Position numbers and translations under genes: made by a program. From assembly GCF_004000825.1 (NCBI RefSeq), contig NZ_BILZ01000050.1, positions 1 through 47,359 on the forward strand: a stretch of DNA of 47,359 nucleotides. Reading direction: 5' to 3'. Source of the stretch: Paenibacillus kobensis NBRC 15729. GTDB lineage: Bacteria; Bacillota; Bacilli; Paenibacillales; Paenibacillaceae. This document shows positions 36,201 through 45,319 of the stretch, one piece after another (the stretch's first letter is position 1; each line of letters opens with the position of its first letter). The notes under the pieces are model-generated. The model saw nothing but the letters and a program-made list of their open reading frames with translations, was not told where the DNA came from and ran no database searches.

Positions 36201-36422
36201 TTACGATTCGAGCGGTTCTTCGTCTTGGAGTTCGCTCTGGAAGCCTTCGATGGCCGCTTGCCGGCCTTTGTTTTTGCTTTGGATGGCGCTAAGCTCCTGA
36301 GGCGAAATTTCTTCTGCGTGCTCGTCGAGATAGCTTTGTGCCTCTTGTAAATTTTGTTCCGTGTTCTCGATCGAATTGCGAATTCGGGATGCGTTGTTGC
36401 TGCGGTCGTCTGGTTTAGCCAT
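36201..36422 (-). CDS. tlp: Small acid-soluble spore protein Tlp
   Basis: The 73-residue protein (reverse strand) starts 'MAKPDDRSNNASRIRNSIEN' and ends 'AAIEGFQSELQDEEPLES', matching the thioredoxin-like protein Tlp family of spore proteins. It is almost wholly helical and highly charged. Tlp is made in the forespore under sigma-G or sigma-F in B. subtilis; its molecular job is unclear. AGGAGG lies 11 bases before the ATG. A small frame ends 17 bases upstream, so tlp may be the second gene of a two-gene unit. Confidence 0.9.
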   Translation of the reverse strand: MAKPDDRSNNASRIRNSIENTEQNLQEAQSYLDEHAEEISPQELSAIQSKNKGRQAAIEGFQSELQDEEPLES

Positions 36423-36439
36423 TTGGGTTCGGCCTCCTA

Positions 36440-36568
36440 TTAGCGGTGTATGATTTGGATTGAGCGGAACAGTTCCTCTTGCGAATCCTTGTATAAGATG
36501 CGGTAGCGGGCGGCGAAATATACGTGTGACAGCCCCTTCCTTACAATTTCGATAGAAACCGTAAACAA
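36440..36568 (-). CDS. Possible small protein upstream of tlp
   Basis: A reverse-strand frame ends at 36440, just before the tlp ribosome-binding site. From a TTG at 36568 it would encode 42 residues ending 'YKDSQEELFRSIQIIHR'. It is basic, helical at the end and uses codons like its neighbours. No clear ribosome-binding site precedes the TTG, and longer versions (ATG at 36634) would overlap the forward gene's leader. I do not recognise a family. The spacing to tlp is its best support. Confidence 0.35.
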   Translation of the reverse strand: MFTVSIEIVRKGLSHVYFAARYRILYKDSQEELFRSIQIIHR

Positions 36569-36657
36569 TGTGTTAACGGTTCGCTGATACGATATGGTCG
36601 AAGGCGCGAAGCGGCCTTGGTATGATGCCAGCATCAGAATTGGAAGGGGTAGATCGA

Positions 36658-37638
36658 ATGGATACCGGAAGTCATCTGCTGCTCGGACTGACGTTAGCTG
36701 GCGCATCGCTTGCCATCCCGGCTGTCGGAGCCGATCCGTCGCTGCAGCATGCGCTAATTGCTGCTTCGCTCATTGGCAGCCATGCGCCTGATTTTGATGC
36801 TGTTGCCCGGTTGAAAGGGCAAACCGTTTATTTGCGCCATCATCGCGGCATTACGCATTCTCTGCCGGCGCCGCCTGTGTGGGCGGCCGCAATCGGTTTG
36901 CCGGCGGCATGGCTGTTCGGCGTATGGGAGCATGCAGTGCTGCTCGTCTTATGGACGATGCTGGCTGTTATTTTTCATATTACGCTGGATCTCTTCAATG
37001 GTTATGGCGTTCAATGCCTGCGGCCTTTTACAAGACGGTGGCTTCATCTGGATTCGTTATGCTTATTCGATCCTTATATATTCGGTATCCATACTGCTGC
37101 AGCGCTGCTATGGCTGACTGGAATTGTGGAGGGATCTGCGGCAGGCGCGATGTTCGACATCCTGTATGGCTTGACCTTCGTGTATATGCTCAGTCGTCTC
37201 GCAGAACGCCGAAGACGGAAGAAACAACTGGAGCGTGTCTTCGGTACGAATAACCGGATTACGCTGCTGCCGCATATGTCCGGTCTGACCTGGCAATTTG
37301 TTATCGATGGCGCAGAGTGCTATGAGACAGGAACGATCGGCGTGAAGGGCATCGTAATGGAAGCAAAGATATGGAAATCGACCTCGCTTAGCGGATCAGA
37401 GCCGGTTGTTGCGACGCTCGGAACGGACGGCGTGCGTGCATTCTTGTCTTTTGCAACGAATGTGCACGTTCAAGTGAAGGAGAAGCTTGACGGGTATGAG
37501 GTAACTTGGGGAGACGTCCGTTTCTGGCACAATCATAAGCTCCCCTATACAGCTGCGGTTACGTTGGACCGTCAGATGAATGTGTTAAGCAGCAAGCTCG
37601 GTTGGGACAAAAAAACGTGGGAGCCTCCATACGTCTGA
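36658..37638 (+). CDS. YdjM-family membrane metal-dependent hydrolase
   Basis: The 326-residue protein matches the YdjM/YfhP family (also described as LexA-regulated, inner-membrane putative hydrolases). Conserved polar residues sit in 'MDTGSHLLLGLTLA', 'GSHAPDFDAVARL', 'YLRHHRGITHSLP' and 'VIFHITLDLFNGYGVQCLRP', which are likely metal ligands. Four to five membrane helices cover about residues 8-185, and a soluble beta-rich domain fills the rest. Function is unknown. GGAAGGGG lies seven bases before the ATG. Its promoter region overlaps the divergent small frame before tlp. Confidence 0.85.
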   Translation: MDTGSHLLLGLTLAGASLAIPAVGADPSLQHALIAASLIGSHAPDFDAVARLKGQTVYLRHHRGITHSLPAPPVWAAAIGLPAAWLFGVWEHAVLLVLWTMLAVIFHITLDLFNGYGVQCLRPFTRRWLHLDSLCLFDPYIFGIHTAAALLWLTGIVEGSAAGAMFDILYGLTFVYMLSRLAERRRRKKQLERVFGTNNRITLLPHMSGLTWQFVIDGAECYETGTIGVKGIVMEAKIWKSTSLSGSEPVVATLGTDGVRAFLSFATNVHVQVKEKLDGYEVTWGDVRFWHNHKLPYTAAVTLDRQMNVLSSKLGWDKKTWEPPYV

Positions 37639-37675
37639 TCGGACTCAGCATAGTGAAGATTGAAGCCCGCTCTGC

Positions 37676-37706
37676 CAGCCCGTCCGGTTGGGGCGGGCTG
37701 TTCTTC
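37676..37706 (+). terminator. Terminator after the YdjM-like gene
   Basis: CAGCCCG pairs with CGGGCTG with further inner pairs (TCC/GGG) and a short loop, followed by TTCTTC. The T-run is interrupted. Confidence 0.65.
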
Positions 37707-37730
37707 GCAAGCGGCTGTCCATCCTTTCCA

Positions 37731-37759
37731 TTGCCAGCCGAACATGCATTCTGTACAAT
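37731..37759 (+). promoter_or_regulatory. mrfA promoter containing an SOS-like box
   Basis: TTGCCA (37731-37736) and TACAAT (37754-37759) are separated by exactly 17 bases, a good sigma-A promoter. The spacer contains CGAACATGCATTCT (37739-37752), which agrees with the LexA consensus CGAACRNRYGTTYC at 12 of 14 positions. Its position matches that of the box in the yneA promoter. Confidence 0.6.
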
Positions 37760-37799
37760 GTAGCTAGACTACGTGTACGGAATGCGGGAGGATACAGGG

Positions 37800-40085
37800 A
37801 TGAACCGATGGACGGGCCGAGCCGACGACTTGGACGATTGGCTGGAGCAATTGAAGCATGAGCCGGAACTGATGGACAACGTGACGCACTGGCATACGAT
37901 ACCGCCTCGCGAGGCGCGTACGTCGCCGCTTCCCTATGATTTGGATTCAAAGCTGAAGGCTGCGCTCCAGGATCGGGGGGTCAACGAGCTGTACGTGCAT
38001 CAGGCCAAGGCCTATCAAGCGGTACGGGAAGGACGGCATGTCGTAGCCGTTACACCTACGGCATCGGGCAAGACGATGTGCTACAATTTGCCGGTGCTGC
38101 AATCGCTGCTTGAGAATGATGACGGCAGGGCGCTGTACATGTTCCCGACGAAGGCACTTGCGCAGGACCAGGTCGCAGAGCTGCAGAAGCTTGCAGATAT
38201 AATGGAAGTCGATATTAAGACGCATACATACGACGGCGATACGCCGCCGACGGTGCGGACGGCTATACGGAATGCGGGACATATCGTTGTGACGAATCCG
38301 GATATGCTGCACTCGGCCATCCTGCCTCATCATACGAAATGGGTGAAGCTGTTCGAGAATATCCGCTATATCGTTATCGATGAGCTGCATGCTTACCGGG
38401 GCGTGTTCGGGAGCCATGTGGCGAACGTTATTCGGCGTCTGAAGCGGATTTGTAAGTTCTATGGCTCGTCGCCGCAATTTATATGCGCATCCGCGACGAT
38501 CGACAATCCGCGCGAGCACGCGGAGCGGCTGATCGGCGAACAGGTTACGCTAGTCGACGATAACGGGGCTCCAATGGGCGAGAAGCATTTTATATTTTAT
38601 AATCCGCCGGTCGTGAATCAACAGCTCGGCATTCGCCGCAGCAGCGTTCTGGAGACACGCAAGCTTGCCGGCATGCTGCTTCGGCAAGGCGTGCAGACGA
38701 TCGTGTTCGCTCGCAGCCGGGTTCGGGTCGAGCTGCTGCTGACCTACTTGCAGGAGCTTATCAAGGACAAAGTGAACGACAAGACGATTCGCGGCTATCG
38801 GGGAGGTTATCTGCCGAAGCTCCGCCGCGAGATCGAACGGGGCTTAAGAAGCGGCGAAATTCGAGGTGTCGTCAGTACGAACGCGCTCGAGCTCGGCATC
38901 GACATCGGGCAGCTGCAGGCATGTGTGCTGAACGGGTATCCGGGCACAGTTGCGAGTACGTGGCAGCAGTCAGGGCGCGCCGGCCGGCGGCAGACGAGCT
39001 CGGTGACGTTCATGGTGGCAAGCAGCAATCCGCTGGATCAGTACATCATTCAGAACCCGGAATACTTCTTCAACCGTCCGCCAGAGCGGGCGCTGATTCA
39101 TCCCGACAATCTGCTTATTCTAATCGATCATGTGAAGTGTGCCGCTTATGAACTGCCATTCGAGATGGGCGAGAAGTTCGGCTCGGAGACGCTTGAAGAT
39201 ATGCTTGAATTTCTGGTGGAAGAGAAGGTGCTGCACCGAACGGGCAACCGCTGGTATTGGATGGAGCAGTCGTTCCCGGCCCATGGCATATCGCTGCGCT
39301 CGGCGGCGCAGGAGAACTTCATCATCATCGATATGAGCGAGGGCAGCCGCGTGCTCGGTGAGGTCGACCGGTTCAGTGCACCGACGCTCATACATGACGA
39401 GGCGATCTATATTCATGAGGGTGTCCAGTATCAGGTCGAGAAGCTGGACTATCATGAGAAGAAAGCTTATGTCCGACAGGTAGACGTCGATTATTACACC
39501 GATGCGAATATGGCGGTAGAGCTGAAGGTGCTGCATGCCGACAAGGAGCGCATAAGCGGCGAGATCGTACGAACCTACGGCGAAGTGACGGTTAATGCGA
39601 AGGCGACGATTTTCAAAAAGATCAAACTGCGCACGCACGAAAATATCGGCTCCGGACCGATCCACCTGCCCGAAGAGGAGCTGCATACGAGCGGCTATTG
39701 GTTCTCGTTCAGCGAGGAGGCGGCGGCAGGCAAAGGGACGAACGAAATGCAGTGTGCACTGCTAGGCCTTGCCAACGTGCTCGTTCATATTGCGCCGGTC
39801 TATCTCATGTGCGATCCGCTCGACATTCGTGTCGTGCCGCAGGTGAAGGCGGTGCATACGCAGCGGCCGACGATTTATTTCTACGACCGGTACCCTGGCG
39901 GGATCGGACTTAGCGAGCGGCTGTTCGATGTCCATGATGAGCTGCTGGAGCGGGCGCACAAGATGATTCGCAATTGCACCTGCTTAAGCGGTTGTCCTGC
40001 ATGCGTTGGACCGATCGAGGAGGTCGGACTGCTCGGCAAAACACAAGCGCTCCAGTTGCTTGAGGAAGCGGGTGCAGGCCGATGA
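37800..40085 (+). CDS. mrfA: DEAD/DEAH-box DNA helicase MrfA (YprA)
   Basis: The 761-residue helicase has Walker A TPTASGKT (about 85-92), 'TNPDMLHSAIL', 'IVIDELHAYRGVFGS' (DExH, about 190), 'ICASATI', 'STNALELGIDIG' and 'QSGRAGRR'. The C-terminal DUF1998 domain contains four cysteines in 'CTCLSGCPACVG' (about 726), a likely zinc site. In B. subtilis MrfA works with MrfB to remove mitomycin C adducts independently of UvrABC. GGGAGGA lies seven bases before the ATG. It overlaps mrfB by four bases. Confidence 0.93.
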   Translation: MNRWTGRADDLDDWLEQLKHEPELMDNVTHWHTIPPREARTSPLPYDLDSKLKAALQDRGVNELYVHQAKAYQAVREGRHVVAVTPTASGKTMCYNLPVLQSLLENDDGRALYMFPTKALAQDQVAELQKLADIMEVDIKTHTYDGDTPPTVRTAIRNAGHIVVTNPDMLHSAILPHHTKWVKLFENIRYIVIDELHAYRGVFGSHVANVIRRLKRICKFYGSSPQFICASATIDNPREHAERLIGEQVTLVDDNGAPMGEKHFIFYNPPVVNQQLGIRRSSVLETRKLAGMLLRQGVQTIVFARSRVRVELLLTYLQELIKDKVNDKTIRGYRGGYLPKLRREIERGLRSGEIRGVVSTNALELGIDIGQLQACVLNGYPGTVASTWQQSGRAGRRQTSSVTFMVASSNPLDQYIIQNPEYFFNRPPERALIHPDNLLILIDHVKCAAYELPFEMGEKFGSETLEDMLEFLVEEKVLHRTGNRWYWMEQSFPAHGISLRSAAQENFIIIDMSEGSRVLGEVDRFSAPTLIHDEAIYIHEGVQYQVEKLDYHEKKAYVRQVDVDYYTDANMAVELKVLHADKERISGEIVRTYGEVTVNAKATIFKKIKLRTHENIGSGPIHLPEEELHTSGYWFSFSEEAAAGKGTNEMQCALLGLANVLVHIAPVYLMCDPLDIRVVPQVKAVHTQRPTIYFYDRYPGGIGLSERLFDVHDELLERAHKMIRNCTCLSGCPACVGPIEEVGLLGKTQALQLLEEAGAGR

Positions 40086-41524
40086 GTGCATTTCGCGACC
40101 GGTTCAACCGGCTGCGCGGACAGAGCGCCTCAACTGAAACGGCTGCGGAGCAGACGACGGGCGCGGCCGAAATTGACGAAAGGGAGTTATCTGCTGCGAC
40201 TCCGGATCAAGATGAGACTGACAGTGATAGAGGGGGCCGCCTGGACGCTTCTGCTTCGGCTTCTGAGTCGGAACAGACACACACTTCCATGTCTCTGCCT
40301 GCAGATGTCCTCGAAATCGTACCGGAGTGGGAACCGCATGGTGTCCGGCTTGCACGCAATGAGTCGGGAGAGTTTCTGTTGAAAGAAACGCGCTACCCGG
40401 TTTCGTACCAGCACGGTATCCATGCTTTTTCCGAATGGGGCGAGGCTTCCTCCTCGCTCGCAGCTTTTCACGGGATCGAGGAAGTGATGGGTGCCGGTTC
40501 GCACGCTGATGAGGAGACTACAGCAAGGCTTGCTGGCGAAGAAGTGTTGTTCCTCGATTTGGAAACGACCGGATTAGGAGCCGGAGCGGGTAACGTGCCG
40601 TTCATGCTAGGCATCGCTTATTTCGAGAATGGGGAATATGTCGTCCGGCAATCGTTGATCCGCCATCCGGCTGAGGAGCGCGCAATGCTGGCCGATTTGA
40701 AGGAACGGCTGCCGCGGTTCCGATATCTCGTGACGTATAATGGCCGAACGTTCGACTGGCCGGTTATGCAGAGCCGGTTTATTATGAATGGATTCGGCAG
40801 CCGGGTATGGGAGCCGCTCCATCTTGATTTTTTGCATCCTTCCAGAAGTATTTGGCGCAATACACTCGTCTCCTGCAAGCTTAGTTATGTCGAAGAAGAA
40901 CGGCTAGGCGTATTCCGTGAAGACGATTTGCCTGGTTCGGAGGCGCCGGGGCGGTACTTTGCTTATTTGGCAGACGGAGATCCGCAGCCGCTTCTCGATG
41001 TGTTCAAGCATAACGAGATCGATATGCTTTCGCTGGCCGCGCTTGCTATTCGGTTCGGACACCTGTTGGGTGGCAGAATCGGTGAAGCGTTCCCGATTCC
41101 GACGGAGCCGGAGGAGCTAGTCCGTACTGGACTGTGGTTGGAACGAATGGGCCGCCATGACTCCGCGCTGCCTCTGCTCGAACTGGTCCGGACGTCGGAA
41201 CGGGGCACGCCGGCTGTCTGGAACCGGCTCGCGGAACGCGATAAGCGGCTTGGCGATTGGGCGTGTGCGACCGCTCTATGGGAGAAAGCGGCGGACGCCG
41301 CTGAGCAAGCATCAGGAATGCTGAATTGGGATGCGCATGTGGAGTTATCCATGTATTTCGAGCATCGGGCTAAAGACATTCATCAAGCGCTCCATTACGG
41401 CCGCACCGCACTTGAACTTGCGCTTAGTCATCCGCTAAGCGGCAAAGCAGACAGTAAGCGGCGCAAAGAAATCGATGCGCTCAAGCACCGTATCGACCGG
41501 CTTCTCCGCAAAGCGGGACGTTAA
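40082..41524 (+). CDS. mrfB: Exonuclease MrfB (YprB, RNase H-like)
   Basis: The 480-residue protein carries a DEDD-type exonuclease core: 'LFLDLETTGLGAGAG' (first acidic pair, about residue 158), 'YLVTYNGRTFDWPVM' and 'FKHNEIDMLSLAALAI'. The first 80 residues are Ser/Glu/Thr-rich and probably disordered; the last 130 form helical repeats resembling TPR. It is the partner nuclease of MrfA in mitomycin repair in B. subtilis. The ATGA overlap with mrfA indicates coupled translation. Confidence 0.9.
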   Translation: MSAFRDRFNRLRGQSASTETAAEQTTGAAEIDERELSAATPDQDETDSDRGGRLDASASASESEQTHTSMSLPADVLEIVPEWEPHGVRLARNESGEFLLKETRYPVSYQHGIHAFSEWGEASSSLAAFHGIEEVMGAGSHADEETTARLAGEEVLFLDLETTGLGAGAGNVPFMLGIAYFENGEYVVRQSLIRHPAEERAMLADLKERLPRFRYLVTYNGRTFDWPVMQSRFIMNGFGSRVWEPLHLDFLHPSRSIWRNTLVSCKLSYVEEERLGVFREDDLPGSEAPGRYFAYLADGDPQPLLDVFKHNEIDMLSLAALAIRFGHLLGGRIGEAFPIPTEPEELVRTGLWLERMGRHDSALPLLELVRTSERGTPAVWNRLAERDKRLGDWACATALWEKAADAAEQASGMLNWDAHVELSMYFEHRAKDIHQALHYGRTALELALSHPLSGKADSKRRKEIDALKHRIDRLLRKAGR

Positions 41525-41548
41525 TGAAGCGATTACTGTGTTGTTGGC

Positions 41549-41580
41549 AATAAGCGTCTCTGTGAGGGACGCTTATTTTC
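41549..41580 (+). terminator. Terminator after mrfB
   Basis: A ten-base-pair stem (AATAAGCGTC / GACGCTTATT) extended by two inner pairs, with TTTTC after it. The TAAG..CTTA ends recall the repeat cluster near 7838-8071. Confidence 0.85.
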
Positions 41581-41725
41581 ATAGGCTGACATGAGCTTTA
41601 ACTAGCGATTGCCGCATGCGTCACATGTGCTTGGCAACAGGGCAACAGCTATGTTATTGTGGCAGAAGGCTGTTTGTTATTGTACAAGGTGATTTTGATA
41701 GGACAGCGGCAGGGGGAATACATAC

Positions 41726-42820
41726 ATGAATACGATCCGATTCGCCTTCAGCGGCTTCGGAAATATAGCCAAAACCCATATGACAGCGCTCCGCGCGCTG
41801 CCAATCGTCAAGAAAGTCCCGGCTGTTCCGGTGCTCGATACTCTTATTACGCGCGATCCGGAGCGCAACCGGGCGCATGCGGAAGCGATCGGCTTCCGGC
41901 GAATCGTCTCAAGCGTTGCGGAAGCAGCGATTGATCCGCAAGTCGATGTTCTTGACATTTGCACGCCGAACAATCGGCATGACGAAGATGCGAGAGCGGC
42001 CATTGCAGGCGGCAAAGCAATTTATTGCGAGAAGCCGATTACAGATCAATACGATTCGTCAGCTGCGCTGGAGCAAGCGGTTAGCGCTTCGGGACTGACG
42101 CAGCAATTGGCTTTCACTTTCCGTTATCATCCGGCTGCTATGCGTATACGCGAACTGGTAATGCAAGGCGTTGTCGGCGACATTCTGCAATGTAAAATCG
42201 CGTACCGCCGGTCCGGTTATCTGAACGCAGAGCGTCCGGTAAGCTGGAGACTCGATACGGGCATGTCCGGAGGCGGAGCGATCAGCGATCTAGGCGTTCA
42301 TGCGCTTGATCTGTTCCGGTATTGGTTCGGCGAGGTCGCGCACGCGGACGGACGAGTTCATACGCATGTGAAGCGCCGACCGGCTGCTGCAGGCAGCACG
42401 GAACTCGTAGAGATGGCCATCGACGACTGGGCGATCATCCATCTTACGACCGAATCTGGCGTGAACGGCATGGCGGAAGTATCGCGCGTCGCACTTGGAT
42501 CCGAAGCATTCGATATTCAAATCGTTGGCTCGAAAGGTTCTATTACTTGCGATTTGGAACGGGATGCCGTACCGGCGGTCCATCTGCTTCGCGGGACGCC
42601 AGGGACGCTGCCGGAGCCTTCATCGCTTGCGCTTGTGCCAGATGAGAAATCTACGATGGGATTTGCGGTTGACACCCATTTTGGTGCGCTTCATCATTTC
42701 GTGCTCCGGCTTGCGGGCGATGACCGTTGGTCCGATATCGTACCGACGCTCAAGGACGGCGTTATTGCAGAGTATTGGATCGATCGGGTGCTTACCCAAG
42801 CGAAAGCGGGTCAGGCATGA
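41726..42820 (+). CDS. Gfo/Idh/MocA-family oxidoreductase
   Basis: The 364-residue protein has an N-terminal Rossmann fold ('RFAFSGFGNIAKTHMTALRA'), 'VDVLDICTPNNRHDEDA', the 'IYCEKPI' motif with the catalytic lysine, and a C-terminal dimerisation domain with 'GGGAISDLGVHALDLFRYWF'. It should oxidise or reduce a sugar, inositol or similar polyol with NAD(P). The substrate is unknown. It overlaps the next gene by four bases (ATGA), so the two are probably coupled. Confidence 0.92.
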   Translation: MNTIRFAFSGFGNIAKTHMTALRALPIVKKVPAVPVLDTLITRDPERNRAHAEAIGFRRIVSSVAEAAIDPQVDVLDICTPNNRHDEDARAAIAGGKAIYCEKPITDQYDSSAALEQAVSASGLTQQLAFTFRYHPAAMRIRELVMQGVVGDILQCKIAYRRSGYLNAERPVSWRLDTGMSGGGAISDLGVHALDLFRYWFGEVAHADGRVHTHVKRRPAAAGSTELVEMAIDDWAIIHLTTESGVNGMAEVSRVALGSEAFDIQIVGSKGSITCDLERDAVPAVHLLRGTPGTLPEPSSLALVPDEKSTMGFAVDTHFGALHHFVLRLAGDDRWSDIVPTLKDGVIAEYWIDRVLTQAKAGQA

Positions 42821-43629
42821 AAAATTCGGGGCGAACAATAAAAGGTGTGCTTCTCGATCTAGACGGTACGTTGTATCACGGTACGAGGATGATTGCCGGA
42901 GCGGACCGTTTAATGGAGATGCTGACGGCAAGAAACATTCCTTACTTATATGTAACGAACAACTCTTCGTTATCGCCGGAGGCTTTCGCGGCAAGGTTGC
43001 GGGGAATGGGGCTTCCAGCCCGGGCAGAGGATGTCTGTACCTCGGCAGGCGCAGCAGCCGAATATGTGGCGGAGCGCCGTCCCGGCGCTAAAGTGTTTAT
43101 TATAGGAGAGAGCGGACTGCGCGAAGCCGCGGTGGAAGCAGGACTTCAGCCCGTCGAGAACGGAGCTGATGTCGTGCTCCAAGGCATCGACCGGGAGCTT
43201 ACTTATAGCAAAATGGCGCAAGCTGTCGATCAATTGCTTAGCGGAGCGGAGTCGGTTATGACGAATCCAGACCTGCTGCTGCCTTCCGAGCATGGTTTAA
43301 TGCCAGGGGCTGGCTCGATTGGCGCGATGCTGCAAGCAGCGAGCGGCAAGGCGCCGACGATTATCGGCAAACCTTCGCCGATTCTAATGAACTATGCGCT
43401 GGAGCGGCTTGGCGTCGAGGCGTGCGATACGCTGGTTGTAGGAGACAATCTTGCGACGGATATTGGTGCCGGCATCGCGGCGGGGTGTGTTACAGCTCTC
43501 GTGCTGACGGGACTTACGACGGCAGACAACTTGGAACATTATGCAGCGAGAGCCGGTTGCAGAGCGGACGTTGTATGCGCGGACTTGGATGCGTTAAGCT
43601 CGTATATATCCGAGCGAATCGGGCAATAA
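42817..43629 (+). CDS. HAD-IIA family hydrolase (NagD/AraL-like phosphatase)
   Basis: The 270-residue protein has motif I 'LLDLDGTLYHGTRMI' (about residue 15), 'YLYVTNNSSLSPE', motif III lysine in 'IIGKPSPILM', and motif IV 'LVVGDNLATDIGAG'. A C2-type cap lies between motifs II and III. Relatives in Firmicutes hydrolyse sugar phosphates or p-nitrophenyl phosphate. It is coupled to the oxidoreductase gene, which suggests a shared sugar-phosphate or polyol route (inference). Confidence 0.92.
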   Translation: MKNSGRTIKGVLLDLDGTLYHGTRMIAGADRLMEMLTARNIPYLYVTNNSSLSPEAFAARLRGMGLPARAEDVCTSAGAAAEYVAERRPGAKVFIIGESGLREAAVEAGLQPVENGADVVLQGIDRELTYSKMAQAVDQLLSGAESVMTNPDLLLPSEHGLMPGAGSIGAMLQAASGKAPTIIGKPSPILMNYALERLGVEACDTLVVGDNLATDIGAGIAAGCVTALVLTGLTTADNLEHYAARAGCRADVVCADLDALSSYISERIGQ

Positions 43630-43665
43630 GAGAAGGAAACGTACGGACAGGAAGGAAGAGGACGG

Positions 43666-44481
43666 ATGCCAGAACTACCGGAAATGGAAACGTATCGCAT
43701 CATGCTGTCGGAACGGATTGCCGGCAAGCTGATAACCGGTGCTGCGGTAACGCGCGATAAAACGATAAATATGGAGCCCGACGCGTTCATTTCGGATGTC
43801 GTCGGCAGAACCGTCTGGTTCGTCGAACGAAGAGGCAAGCATCTGCTGCTGCATCTGGACGATGGCCGCAGACTCGTCATCCATCTGATGCTCGGCGGCT
43901 CGTTGTATTATGGCGATGAAGAAGACCGTCCTGACCGGACGGTACAGGTGGAACTGTCGTTCGGCAGCCATAAGCTGTTCGGAATCGGACTGCGTCTGGG
44001 TTACGTCCATCTGCTGTCCGCGAAGGAAGCAGTCGAACGGTTCAAGGAACTCGGACCCGAGCCGCTGGATCCGCGGCTGACGGCAGCATCATTCAGGAAG
44101 TTGTTCCAGGGCAAACGCGGCGTATTGAAATCGGCACTCGTCGATCAGCAGACGATAGCGGGCATCGGCAATTGTTATTCAGACGAAATTTGTTTTACTG
44201 CATCGATTCGGCCGAATACTCGCATCCCGTCGCTTCGCGACGAGGAATGGGAGCGTTTGTTCCGTGCGACGCAATCGGTGCTTCGCGATGCGACCGCAGC
44301 AGGCGGATACATGGAATCGCCGACGTTCCTCGGGGATACGCTGACGGGCGGCTACAACGAGCGCTGCCGTGTCTACGACCGCGGCGGCCAGCCTTGCTTG
44401 CAATGCGGCACCGCAATCGAGCAATCGGAAGTCGCCTCGAAAAAAATGTTCTACTGCCCTTCGTGCCAACCGGAGCAATAA
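43666..44481 (+). CDS. Fpg/Nei-family DNA glycosylase
   Basis: The 271-residue protein begins MPELPEMETYR, giving the N-terminal proline nucleophile and Glu3. Then come the lysine in 'ERRGKHLLLHLDDG', the H2TH region ('VDQQTIAGIGNCYSDEICF') and a C-terminal zinc finger ('CLQCGTAIEQ' and 'FYCPSCQ'). It should excise oxidised bases and cleave the abasic site. A second Fpg gene is often next to polA in Firmicutes, so this may be the extra Nei-like copy. It is followed within two bases by endonuclease IV, the next enzyme in base excision repair. Confidence 0.9.
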   Translation: MPELPEMETYRIMLSERIAGKLITGAAVTRDKTINMEPDAFISDVVGRTVWFVERRGKHLLLHLDDGRRLVIHLMLGGSLYYGDEEDRPDRTVQVELSFGSHKLFGIGLRLGYVHLLSAKEAVERFKELGPEPLDPRLTAASFRKLFQGKRGVLKSALVDQQTIAGIGNCYSDEICFTASIRPNTRIPSLRDEEWERLFRATQSVLRDATAAGGYMESPTFLGDTLTGGYNERCRVYDRGGQPCLQCGTAIEQSEVASKKMFYCPSCQPEQ

Positions 44482-44482
44482 C

Positions 44483-45319
44483 ATGCTGTACGGCTGTCAT
44501 GTGAGTACCAGAGGCGGTTATTTGGCGGCAGCCGTGAGAGCGGAGGCGCAGGGCGCGAAGTCATTTCAATATTTTCCGAAAAATCCGCGGGCGCTCTCCG
44601 TTAAATCGTTCGACCGTACGGATGCGAAGCGGTGCGCCGCTTACTGCACCGAACGCGGGCTGCATTCGATCGCGCATACGCCTTACCCGACGAATCTGGC
44701 TGCGGCGGATGCGGATCAGCGAAGCCGGACCGTCTCATCGTTGCTTAACGACCTTGATATAGCAGAAGCGTGCGGTTCGATCGGTGTTGTCGTTCATTTC
44801 GGTATCTATAAAGGTGCTGAGCCGCTGGCCGGTTACCAGAACATTATTACGGCATTGAACGAGGTGACAGCCCAGTGGGACGGCAAGGCGAAGCTGCTGA
44901 TCGAGAATCAAGCGGGCGACCATGCGTTCATGGGCACGACGTTCGAGGAGCTGGCGACAGTGCGCAGCTTATGTAATGCTCCACTGCAGATCGGCTTCTG
45001 TCTGGATACATGCCATTTGTTCGCAAGCGGCGGCTGGAACGGCGAGCCGAATGCGCCGTGGTTGAAGAAAGCGACTGAAACGGGAGTATTGCCGCACATC
45101 GAGGCCATTCATTTTAACGACAGCAAATACGAATCGGGACAGCGCAAGGACCGCCATGCCGCGATCGGTGCGGGAATGATCGGCGAGCAAGGGCTGCGCT
45201 GGCTGCTTCAAGCGCCGGAGCTTAAGAACGTCCCCTTCGTACTGGAGACGCCGACCGAAGGCGCGGGATCACATAAACAACAGCTGGAGCGGATGGTAAT
45301 ATGGGGGACGGAACGCTGA
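44483..45319 (+). CDS. nfo: Deoxyribonuclease IV (endonuclease IV, AP endonuclease)
   Basis: The 278-residue TIM-barrel enzyme has the Nfo metal ligands in 'SIAHTPYPTNL', 'GVVVHFGIYKG', 'KLLIENQAGD', 'GFCLDTCHLFASG', 'IEAIHFNDSK', and 'FVLETPTEG'. It cuts 5' to abasic sites and can process 3' blocks left by Fpg-type lyases. CCGGAGC lies before the ATG at 44483, two bases after the glycosylase stop. Its last 19 bases overlap the next gene. The pair forms a base excision repair cassette. Confidence 0.93.
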   Translation: MLYGCHVSTRGGYLAAAVRAEAQGAKSFQYFPKNPRALSVKSFDRTDAKRCAAYCTERGLHSIAHTPYPTNLAAADADQRSRTVSSLLNDLDIAEACGSIGVVVHFGIYKGAEPLAGYQNIITALNEVTAQWDGKAKLLIENQAGDHAFMGTTFEELATVRSLCNAPLQIGFCLDTCHLFASGGWNGEPNAPWLKKATETGVLPHIEAIHFNDSKYESGQRKDRHAAIGAGMIGEQGLRWLLQAPELKNVPFVLETPTEGAGSHKQQLERMVIWGTER

